From NCBI GenBank assembly GCA_041628615.1, contig JBFKOW010000013.1, positions 1 to 34,348 on the forward strand: a stretch of DNA of 34,348 nt, in the 5' to 3' direction. The translations under genes and the position numbers were made by a program. Origin of the DNA: JAMWZF01 sp041628615 (GTDB taxonomy: Bacteria; Pseudomonadota; Alphaproteobacteria; Rhodobacterales; Rhodobacteraceae). Shown here piece after piece: positions 28,579-34,348 of the stretch; positions within the stretch are counted from its first letter, which is position 1; the number at the start of each line of letters is the position of its first letter. The notes under the pieces were generated by a model. That model saw only the letters and a list, made by a program, of their open reading frames with translations, made no database searches and was not told where the DNA came from.

Positions 28579-30060
28579 ATGAACGCCAGCCGCCCGCTCG
28601 ACGTGATCTCGCCGACGGTGCCCGCGGCCGAAGCCTTCGACGATCCGAAGGCGGCGGTGGCGCGGCTGCGCGAGCTTTACGACGGCGCGGTCCGCTTCCT
28701 GTGCCAGAGCTTCCTCGCCGCGATCAGCGAGGGCCGCCCCGATGCCCGCCGCCGGGCCTTCTACCCCGAGATCCGGCTCACCACGACGAGCTATGCGGCG
28801 GTGGACAGCCGGCTGTCCTTCGGCCACGTCGCCCAGCCCGGCACCTACGCGACGACCGTGACCCGGCCGGACCTGTTCGCCAACTACCTCGAACAGCAGA
28901 TCGGCCTGCTGATCCAGAACCACGGCGCGCCGGTCATCATCGGTCCCTCGGACACCCCGATGCCGGTCCATTTCGCGGTGGCCAACGATCCCGACCTCAG
29001 CGTGCCGCAGGAAGGCGCGATGGAGTTCCCGCTGCGCGACGTGTTCGACGTGCCGGACCTGTCGACGACCCATGACGACATCGTCAACGGCTACGGCTTC
29101 ACCTATCCCGACGGGTCCCACCCGCTGGCGCCGTTCACCGCCCAGCGGATCGACTACTCGCTGGCCCGGCTGGCGCACTACACCGCCACCGACGCGGACC
29201 ATTTCCAGAACTACATCCTGTTCACCAACTACCAGTTCTACGTCGAGGAGTTCGAGGCCTTCGCCCGGACCCAGCTTGCCGACAAGGAGAGCGGCTACAC
29301 CGCCTTCGTCGGCCCCGGCAACGACGTCATCACCGAGCCGCACGCGCCGACCCGGCCGCCGGTGAAGCTGCCGCAGATGCCGACCTATCACCTCAAGCGC
29401 GACGGTGGCGCCGGGATCACCCTCGTCAACATCGGCGTCGGGCCGTCCAACGCCAAGACCGCGACCGACCACATCGCGGTGCTGCGGCCCCACGCCTGGC
29501 TGATGGTCGGGCACTGCGCCGGCCTGCGCAATTCGCAGCGGCTTGGCGATTTCGTGCTCGCCCACGGCTACCTGCGCGAGGATCACGTCCTTGACGACGA
29601 CCTGCCGGTCTGGATGCCGATCCCCGCGCTGGCCGAGATCCAGATCGCGCTCGAGACCGCGGTCGCCGAGGTGACCGAGCTCGAGGGCTACGAACTCAAG
29701 CGGATCATGCGGACCGGCACCGTCGCCACCATCGACAACCGCAACTGGGAACTGCGCGACCAGTCCGGCCCGGTGCAGCGGCTCAGCCAGAGCCGGGCGA
29801 TCGGGCTGGACATGGAAAGCGCCACCATCGCGGCCAACGGATTCCGGTTCCGGGTGCCCTACGGCACCCTGCTCTGCGTGTCCGACAAGCCGCTGCACGG
29901 CGAGCTGAAACTGCCCGGAATGGCCTCGGCCTTCTACAAGACACAGGTGTCCCGGCACCTGATGATCGGGGTCCGGGCGATGGAGCGGTTGCGCGAGATG
30001 CCGCTCGAACGGATCCACAGCCGGAAGCTCCGATCCTTCGAGGAAACCGCATTTCTGTGA
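28579..30060 (+). CDS. amn: AMP nucleosidase
   Basis: Amn cleaves AMP to adenine and ribose-5-phosphate and so helps to control AMP levels. The 493-residue protein has the expected size. Recognisable parts are the N-terminal domain (VARLRELYDGAVRFLCQSF, RLTTTSYAAVDSRLSFGHVA) and the C-terminal phosphorylase-like domain (IAVLRPHAWLMVGHCAGLRN, GDFVLAHGYLREDHVLDDDL, GLDMESATIAANGFRFRVPY, LCVSDKPLHGELKLPGM). The GLDMESATIAANG segment matches the base-recognition region of PNP/UDP-phosphorylase-type folds. It is monocistronic by context, followed by a hairpin and then the hup promoter. Confidence 0.96.
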   Translation: MNASRPLDVISPTVPAAEAFDDPKAAVARLRELYDGAVRFLCQSFLAAISEGRPDARRRAFYPEIRLTTTSYAAVDSRLSFGHVAQPGTYATTVTRPDLFANYLEQQIGLLIQNHGAPVIIGPSDTPMPVHFAVANDPDLSVPQEGAMEFPLRDVFDVPDLSTTHDDIVNGYGFTYPDGSHPLAPFTAQRIDYSLARLAHYTATDADHFQNYILFTNYQFYVEEFEAFARTQLADKESGYTAFVGPGNDVITEPHAPTRPPVKLPQMPTYHLKRDGGAGITLVNIGVGPSNAKTATDHIAVLRPHAWLMVGHCAGLRNSQRLGDFVLAHGYLREDHVLDDDLPVWMPIPALAEIQIALETAVAEVTELEGYELKRIMRTGTVATIDNRNWELRDQSGPVQRLSQSRAIGLDMESATIAANGFRFRVPYGTLLCVSDKPLHGELKLPGMASAFYKTQVSRHLMIGVRAMERLREMPLERIHSRKLRSFEETAFL

Positions 30061-30076
30061 CCCGCGGCCCGGATCG

Positions 30077-30118
30077 GCCGAAAAACCTGCAAAAACCCGG
30101 TGTTTTTGGGCTTTCGGC
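30077..30118. terminator. two-part hairpin between amn and hup
   Basis: An outer 7-bp stem (GCCGAAA 30077-30083 with TTTCGGC 30112-30118) encloses an inner 7-bp stem (CAAAAAC 30090-30096 with GTTTTTG 30102-30108) around a CCGGT loop. It lies 17 bp after the amn stop. It could end amn transcription, in a weak non-classical way since no long T-tract follows, or be a regulatory structure upstream of hup. Confidence 0.35.
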
Positions 30119-30129
30119 AAACACAAATT

Positions 30130-30159
30130 GTTGTGGGGACCCACAACATCGCGTTAAAT
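30130..30159 (+). promoter_or_regulatory. hup promoter with overlapping 18-bp palindrome
   Basis: TTGTGG (30131-30136) precedes TTAAAT (30154-30159) by 17 bp. The inverted repeat GTTGTGGG-GA-CCCACAAC (30130-30147, two perfect 8-bp arms) covers the -35 element, where a bound repressor would block polymerase. The GAGGAG ribosome site at 30192-30197 precedes the ATG at 30207. Confidence 0.5.
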
Positions 30160-30206
30160 GCCAGCCCATGAGGCCCAAGGATCGGGCTAACGAGGAGACG
30201 AAGAAC

Positions 30207-30494
30207 ATGGCCAAACCGATGACCAAGAGCCAGCTTGTGGCCGCTCTCGCCGACGAGATGGGCACCGACAAGAAATCCGCCGGCGCCGCGCTCGACGCGA
30301 TCACCGGGATCATCACCAAGGAAGTGTCCGGCGGCGGCGCCGTGACCCTGCCCGGCGTCGGCAAGATCTACTGCCGCGAGCGCCCCGAGCGCATGGTCCG
30401 CAACCCGGCCACCGGCGAGCAGATCAAGAAAGAGGCCGACAAGGTGGTCAAGATGACCATCGCCAAGGCGCTGAAGGACAGCGTCAACGGCTGA
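30207..30494 (+). CDS. hup: HU-family DNA-binding protein
   Basis: This 95-residue basic protein is an HU histone-like nucleoid protein that bends and compacts DNA as a dimer. It has the typical dimerisation helices (SQLVAALADEMGTDKKSAGA, LDAITGIITKE), the beta region VTLPGVGKIYCRERPER and a conserved arm start MVRNPATGEQIKKEADKVVK with the RNPATG motif including the intercalating Pro. The ATG at 30207 follows the GAGGAG tract; an upstream extension lacks homology. It has its own promoter with a palindrome and a strong terminator, fitting an abundant separately controlled gene. Confidence 0.95.
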   Translation: MAKPMTKSQLVAALADEMGTDKKSAGAALDAITGIITKEVSGGGAVTLPGVGKIYCRERPERMVRNPATGEQIKKEADKVVKMTIAKALKDSVNG

Positions 30495-30518
30495 CCGGCC
30501 ACGGCGAAAGGTTTCGGA

Positions 30519-30543
30519 AGGGCTGCCGTCGGGCGGCCCTTTT
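30519..30543 (+). terminator. rho-independent terminator of hup
   Basis: Stem AGGGCTGCC (30519-30527) pairs with GGCGGCCCT (30532-30540), with one G-T wobble, around a GTCG loop and is followed by TTT plus one more T. This is the clearest intrinsic terminator in the window. It ends only 20 bp before the next ATG. Confidence 0.8.
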
Positions 30544-30562
30544 GCCGTTGTGGAGGGACGGA

Positions 30563-31450
30563 ATGGGCGCGCGGATCGACGTGCTGGCGGTGGCCGGCGG
30601 GGTGGCCTTCGGGATCATGTGGGCCTCGGCCTTCACCTCGGCCCGGGTGATCGTCGCCTATGCGCCGCCGCTGACCGCGCTGTCGGTGCGGTTCCTGCTC
30701 TCGGGGCTGATCGGGGTCCTGCTGGCACTGGCGATCGGCCAGTCCTGGCGGCTGACCCGCCGGCAATGGACCGCGACCATCGTGTTCGGCCTGTGCCAGA
30801 ACGCGCTCTATCTCGGGCTCAACTTCGTCGCGATGCAGACGGTCGAGGCGTCGCTGGCGGCGATCATCGCCTCGTCGATGCCGCTGCTGGTGGCGGTGGC
30901 GGGGTGGGCCGTGCTGTCCGAGCGGCTGCCGTGGTTCGGGGTCGCCGGGCTGGCGCTGGGCTTCGTCGGCGTGGCGCTCATCATGGGCGCGCGGCTGTCG
31001 GGCGGGGCGGACGGCTTCGGCGTCCTGCTCTGCCTGCTCGGGGTCGTCTCGCTGACTGTCGCGACGCTTGCGGTGCGCGGCGCGTCCTCGGGCGGCAACT
31101 ACCTTATGGTGGTCGGGTTGCAGATGCTCGTGGGGTCGGCGGCGCTCGCGGTCGTGGCGCTGGCGACCGAGACCATCGCGGTGGACTGGACCTGGCAGCT
31201 TGGCGTCGCCTTCGTCTACACCACCCTCGTGCCCGGCCTCTTGGCCACGGTGACGTGGTTCTGGCTGGTCAACCGGATCGGCGCGGTCCGGGCCGCGGTG
31301 TTCCACTTCCTCACCCCGTTCTTCGGGGTGGCGACCGCCGCCGTCCTGCTGGGCGAGGCGCTGGGCCCCCGTGACGTGATCGGCGTGGCGGTCATCACCC
31401 TCGGCATCCTCGCGGTGCAGGTGTCGAAACAGCGGCCAACGGCATCGTGA
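30563..31450 (+). CDS. EamA/DMT-superfamily transporter
   Basis: This 295-residue predicted inner-membrane permease has ten hydrophobic helices in two EamA repeats. The first begins near VLAVAGGVAFGIMWASAF with LTALSVRFLLSGLIGVLLAL and VEASLAAIIASSMPLLVAV; the second has GVLLCLLGVVSLTVATLAV, FVYTTLVPGLLATVTWFWLV and VFHFLTPFFGVATAAVLLG. The ATG at 30563 has TGGAGGG (30550-30556) ahead; an upstream in-frame TTG at 30542 lies in the hup terminator. The substrate is unknown. It is not the same protein as the transporter at 9743; the two share only family features. Confidence 0.9.
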   Translation: MGARIDVLAVAGGVAFGIMWASAFTSARVIVAYAPPLTALSVRFLLSGLIGVLLALAIGQSWRLTRRQWTATIVFGLCQNALYLGLNFVAMQTVEASLAAIIASSMPLLVAVAGWAVLSERLPWFGVAGLALGFVGVALIMGARLSGGADGFGVLLCLLGVVSLTVATLAVRGASSGGNYLMVVGLQMLVGSAALAVVALATETIAVDWTWQLGVAFVYTTLVPGLLATVTWFWLVNRIGAVRAAVFHFLTPFFGVATAAVLLGEALGPRDVIGVAVITLGILAVQVSKQRPTAS

Positions 31451-31628
31451 GATGACAGGCCCGTTCGCTGCGGCCCGCCTTGTGGCGAATGAACCTGCCT
31501 TGACTCCGCCGCGACGGTCTCGCGGGCGCCGTCGGCCTCCTGCAGGCCAACATCGACGGCGGCAGCGAGCGCAACCGGAAATCCTGGCGGCGCGCTGCCT
31601 GGCGGGGTGTGGGCGCTCTGCGTTGGCC

Positions 31629-32732
31629 CTAGCCGATCCGGCCCCGCACGCCGCCGGTCTGGGCCCGGTCGAGCAGCAGGTGATCGAGGATCACCGCCGC
31701 CATCATCGCCTCGCCCACCGGCACCGCGCGGATGCCGACGCAGGGGTCGTGCCGGCCCTTGGTGACGACCTCGGTCTCGGTCCCGTCGATCCGGATCGAC
31801 CGGCGCGGCGACAGGATCGACGAGGTCGGTTTGACCGCGAAGCGCACCACGATGTCCTGCCCGGTGGAGATCCCGCCGAGGATGCCGCCGGCATGGTTCG
31901 AGACGAATTCCGGCCCGCCGGGGCCCATCCGGATCTCGTCGGCGTTGTCCCGGCCGGTGAGCGCGGCGGCGGCCATGCCCTCGCCGATCTCGACCCCCTT
32001 CACCGCGTTGATCGACATCATCGCGGCGGCGAGGTCGGTATCGAGCTTGCCGTAGACCGGGGCGCCGATCCCGGCGGGCACGCCGCGGGCCACCACCTCG
32101 ATCATCGCGCCGACCGAGTTGTGGTCGTCCTTGCGCAGCCACTGGAGGTAGTCCTCCCATTCCGCCGCGGCGGTGGCGTCCGGGCACCAGAAATCGTTGC
32201 GGCCGATGGCGTCCCAGTCGAACCGGGACCGGTCGATCCGCTTCTCGCCCATCTGCACCATGTAGCCGGTGATCGACACGCCGGGGGCCAGCGCCCTGAT
32301 CGCCTCGCGCGCGACCCCGCCGGCGGCGACCCGCGCGGCGGTTTCCCGGGCCGAGGACCGGCCGCCGCCGCGGTAATCCCGCAGCCCGTATTTCAGGTGA
32401 TAGGTGATGTCGGCATGGCCGGGCCGGAAGGTGGTGGCGATGTCGCCGTAATCCTTCGACCGCTGGTCGGTGTTGCGGATCATCAGCTGGATCGGGGTGC
32501 CGGTGGTGGTGTCCTCGAACACCCCCGACAGGATCTCGACGGCGTCGGGCTCGTTGCGCTGGGTGGTGTTGCGGTTCTGGCCCGGCCGCCGCTTGTCCAG
32601 CCAGTGCTGGATCATGGGCGCGGTGAGCGGCACGCCCGGCGGGCAGCCGTCCACCGTCGCGCCGAGCGCCGGTCCGTGGCTTTCGCCCCAGGTCGTCACC
32701 CGGAAGACGTGTCCGTAGGTGTTGAAGCTCAT
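31629..32732 (-). CDS. aroC: chorismate synthase
   Basis: AroC makes chorismate from EPSP with reduced FMN, the last common shikimate-pathway step. The 367-residue protein shows the signatures TTWGESHGPALGATVDGCPP near the N-terminus, GHADITYHLKYGLRDYRGGG with RSSARETAARVAAGG (FMN/EPSP site), and GPEFVSNHAGGILGGISTG and RHDPCVGIRAVPVGEAMMAA in the C-terminal half. The start at 32732 (MSFNTYGHVFRV) fits homologues and a GAGCGGGAC site; an upstream in-frame ATG at 32759 is less likely. It stands alone and faces thiB; its promoter shares its -35 region with the thi promoter. Confidence 0.97.
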   Translation of the reverse strand: MSFNTYGHVFRVTTWGESHGPALGATVDGCPPGVPLTAPMIQHWLDKRRPGQNRNTTQRNEPDAVEILSGVFEDTTTGTPIQLMIRNTDQRSKDYGDIATTFRPGHADITYHLKYGLRDYRGGGRSSARETAARVAAGGVAREAIRALAPGVSITGYMVQMGEKRIDRSRFDWDAIGRNDFWCPDATAAAEWEDYLQWLRKDDHNSVGAMIEVVARGVPAGIGAPVYGKLDTDLAAAMMSINAVKGVEIGEGMAAAALTGRDNADEIRMGPGGPEFVSNHAGGILGGISTGQDIVVRFAVKPTSSILSPRRSIRIDGTETEVVTKGRHDPCVGIRAVPVGEAMMAAVILDHLLLDRAQTGGVRGRIG

Positions 32733-32756
32733 GTCCCGCTCCGCGTTGCACACCGG

Positions 32757-32807
32757 CACTTAGCCGGATGGGGTGGGCTTGCCAAGGTCGCCCGCCCGGC
32801 CTAGGTT
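32757..32807. promoter_or_regulatory. symmetrical back-to-back promoters for aroC (minus) and thiB (plus)
   Basis: The heptamer TTGCCAA (32779-32785) reads TTGGCAA on the other strand. Forward, 14 bp later, comes CCTAGGTT (32800-32807), leading into the TPP riboswitch at about 32812. Backward, also 14 bp away, comes GCTAAGTG (32764-32757), about 25 bp before the aroC ATG. Both fit the TTGnnnn-N12 to 14-(G/C)CTAnnnn form. A small inverted repeat CCGGC-N5-GCCGG (32753-32767) covers the aroC -10. Confidence 0.55.
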
Positions 32808-32811
32808 CCGC

Positions 32812-32903
32812 GTCACCTCGGGGTGCCCGCCTGTCGGGCTGAGATGCGCATCATGCGAACCCGTTGAACCTGAACCGGTTAGAACCGGCGGAGGGAAGGT
32901 TTG
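32812..32903 (+). ncRNA. TPP riboswitch (THI element)
   Basis: The thiamine pyrophosphate riboswitch core is visible: CACCTCGGGGTGCCC (P1/P2 5' side), CTGAGATGCGCATCATGCG (P3 region), ACCCGTTGAACCTGA (P4/P5), CCGGTTAGAACCGGCG and GGAGGGAAGGT closing P1 (ACCT 32815-32818 with AGGT 32897-32900). It precedes the thiamine transporter genes. Downstream, ATCCTC (32908-32913) can pair with GAGGAT (32940-32945), which covers the thiB ribosome site, so control is probably at translation: ligand binding would favour hiding of the ribosome site. Confidence 0.95.
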
Positions 32904-32948
32904 AGAGATCCTCGATACCCCTTTCCGTCCGGCGTATTGGAGGATGAC

Positions 32949-33929
32949 ATGAGAACGACCCTTCCGCTGATCGCAGGACTGCTGGCCCCCGCCCTCGCGG
33001 CGGCCGAAACACCCGTCCTGACGGTCTACACCTATGACAGCTTCGTGCCCGACTGGGGTCCGGGCCCGGCGATCGAGGCCGGGTTCGAGGCGACCTGCGC
33101 CTGCGACCTGCAGTTCGTCGCCGCCGGGGACGGCGCGGCGCTGCTGTCGCGGCTGCGGCTCGAAGGCGCGGCGACCGAGGCCGACGTGGTGGTCGGACTC
33201 GACACCAACCTGATGGCCGCCGCGGCGGAAAGCGGGCTCTTCGCCGCGCACGGGGTGGAGGCCGACCTGGCGCTGCCGGTGGACTGGACCGACGAGACCT
33301 TCCTGCCGTTCGACTGGGGCTACTTCGCCTTCGTCGCCACCGCCGATCAGCCGGCCCCGGCGTCGCTGGCCGACCTGGCGGCGAGTGACCGCAAGATCGT
33401 GATCCAGGACCCGCGTTCGTCGACCCCCGGCCTCGGCCTGCTGCTCTGGGTCAAGGCGGTCCACGGCGACGACGCCGGCGCGATCTGGGCCGATCTCGCC
33501 GACAACCTCGTCACCGTGACCCCCGGCTGGTCCGAGGCCTACAGCCTGTTCCTCGACGGCGAGGCCGATGCGGTGCTGTCCTACACGACCTCGCCGGCCT
33601 ACCACCTGATCGCCGAGGAGGACGCCAGCAAGGTCGCCTGGGCCTTCGACGAGGGCCACTACCTGCAGATCGAGGTCGCCGCGCGGCTTGCCGGGTCGGA
33701 CCAGCCCGACCTCGCCGCCGCCTTCCTTGACTACCTCGTCTCTGCCGAGGCGCAGGCGGTGATCCCGACCACCAACTGGATGTATCCGGTGACCGAACTG
33801 CCGGGCGGGCTGCCGGACGGGTTCGACACGCTGGTGACCCCGATCTCGGCGCTGCTGATCGACCCGGCGAAGGTGCCCGAGGTCCGCGACGAGGCGATCG
33901 AGACCTGGCGCGCCGCGCTGGCCCGGTGA
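32949..33929 (+). CDS. thiB: thiamine ABC transporter substrate-binding protein
   Basis: ThiB is the periplasmic thiamine/TPP-binding protein of the ThiBPQ importer. The 326-residue precursor has a signal peptide (RTTLPLIAGLLAPALAAAET) and typical family segments: LTVYTYDSFVPDWGPGPAIE, ADVVVGLDTNLMAAA, LPFDWGYFAFVATADQP, QDPRSSTPGLGLLLWV and LSYTTSPAYHLIAEED. The ATG at 32949 is fixed by the GGAGG site (32939-32943) 5 bp before it. The TPP riboswitch upstream supports the assignment strongly. Its stop overlaps the thiP GTG by 4 bp. Confidence 0.96.
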   Translation: MRTTLPLIAGLLAPALAAAETPVLTVYTYDSFVPDWGPGPAIEAGFEATCACDLQFVAAGDGAALLSRLRLEGAATEADVVVGLDTNLMAAAAESGLFAAHGVEADLALPVDWTDETFLPFDWGYFAFVATADQPAPASLADLAASDRKIVIQDPRSSTPGLGLLLWVKAVHGDDAGAIWADLADNLVTVTPGWSEAYSLFLDGEADAVLSYTTSPAYHLIAEEDASKVAWAFDEGHYLQIEVAARLAGSDQPDLAAAFLDYLVSAEAQAVIPTTNWMYPVTELPGGLPDGFDTLVTPISALLIDPAKVPEVRDEAIETWRAALAR

Positions 33930-34348
33930 GCCTGTCCGGCGCCGCCGCCGGGCTGGTCCTGGCCCTTGTCCTCGGCCCCGTCCTGGCGGTCGGGATCCGG
34001 GGCGACTGGTCCGGCGGGCTTGGCCCGGCGGACTGGGCGGCGCTGCGGTTCACGGTCTGGCAGGCGGCGCTGTCGGCGCTGTGCTCGGCGGCGCTGGCGG
34101 TGCCGGTGGCGCGGGCGCTGGCACGGCGGCGGTTTCCGGGGCGGGGCCTGCTGCTGACCCTGCTCGGGGCTCCGTTCCTGCTGCCGGTGATCGTCGCCGT
34201 CCTCGGCCTGATCGCGGTGTTCGGGCGGAACGGCTGGATCAGCGCCGGGCTGGTCGCGCTGGGCCTGCCGCCGCTGTCGATCTACGGGCTGACCGGGGTG
34301 GTCCTTGCCCATGTGTTCCTCAACCTGCCGCTGGCGACGCGGCTGATC
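33926..34348 (+). CDS. thiP: thiamine ABC transporter permease, 3'-truncated by window
   Basis: ThiP is the inner-membrane permease of the thiamine importer. Only the first 141 codons are present, from the GTG that overlaps the thiB stop (GTGA, 33926-33929). Visible are membrane segments such as AAAGLVLALVLGPVLAVGI, a helix with VWQAALSALCSAALAVPVA, LLLTLLGAPFLLPVIVAVL, and LTGVVLAHVFLNLPLATRLI at the cut end. The reading frame has no stop to the window end. The gene for the ATPase ThiQ is expected beyond. Confidence 0.92.
   Translation, partial: MSLSGAAAGLVLALVLGPVLAVGIRGDWSGGLGPADWAALRFTVWQAALSALCSAALAVPVARALARRRFPGRGLLLTLLGAPFLLPVIVAVLGLIAVFGRNGWISAGLVALGLPPLSIYGLTGVVLAHVFLNLPLATRLI

Noticed and set aside
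31451..31628. Small gene between the EamA transporter and aroC
   Set aside because: Convergent gap of 178 bp; ATG-started frames there run antisense through aroC with no motif.

Overview
The window looks like chromosomal DNA of a high-GC alphaproteobacterium, most likely in the Rhodobacterales (Rhodobacteraceae/Paracoccaceae). Coding regions strongly prefer G or C at the third codon position. Several genes point to this group: an FzlA-type GST-fold division protein, a Hint_2-domain protein, a PetP/PetR-like regulator pair next to ilvE, and an xseB-ispA-dxs operon. This placement is inferred from gene content and order; no species was identified.

Left part (1-12093): the 3' nine-tenths of gltB (glutamate synthase large subunit), then a run of plus-strand genes. 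These are a secreted SGNH/GDSL hydrolase, a Hint-domain protein, mtgA (peptidoglycan glycosyltransferase), fzlA, queG (queuosine synthesis), a periplasmic PQQ-type sugar dehydrogenase, an EamA transporter and an Aer-like PAS protein without a recognisable chemotaxis signalling tip.

Middle part (12094-19720): a loosely packed surface-polysaccharide region. The dTDP-L-rhamnose genes lie as two overlapping pairs, rfbC-rfbB and rfbD-rfbA, separated by about 0.8 kb without a convincing gene. Next come a minus-strand ExoY-type sugar-phosphate transferase, an AT-rich divergent intergenic region and a plus-strand ExeA-like AAA ATPase. Five gaps of 0.4-0.8 kb occur here, while most gaps elsewhere are under 150 bp.

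Right part (19721-34348): ilvE (minus) faces a petP-petR-like pair (plus). Then follow an HDAC-fold deacetylase and the overlapping or tightly spaced xseB-ispA-dxs, a two-domain-module voltage-gated Na+ channel gene (minus), a Pr6Pr membrane protein, a YeeZ-like NAD(P)-dependent epimerase (minus), amn (AMP nucleosidase), an HU gene with its own promoter and terminator, a second EamA transporter, aroC (minus), and a TPP-riboswitch-controlled thiB-thiP thiamine ABC transporter cut by the window end.

No tRNA, rRNA, CRISPR array, transposase or prophage was seen. The most interesting signals are regulatory. The rare tetranucleotide CTAG is concentrated just upstream of genes, in a TTGnnnn-N12 to 14-(G/C)CTAnnnn arrangement. 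Two divergent gene pairs (ilvE/petP and aroC/thiB) have back-to-back promoters with adjacent or shared -35 elements. Several perfect palindromes look like operators. I did not find a clear new multi-gene system; the best candidates for new biology are the sparse polysaccharide region with its orphan ATPase, the PAS protein, and the Na+ channel with an extra CPAC-containing pore-turret loop.
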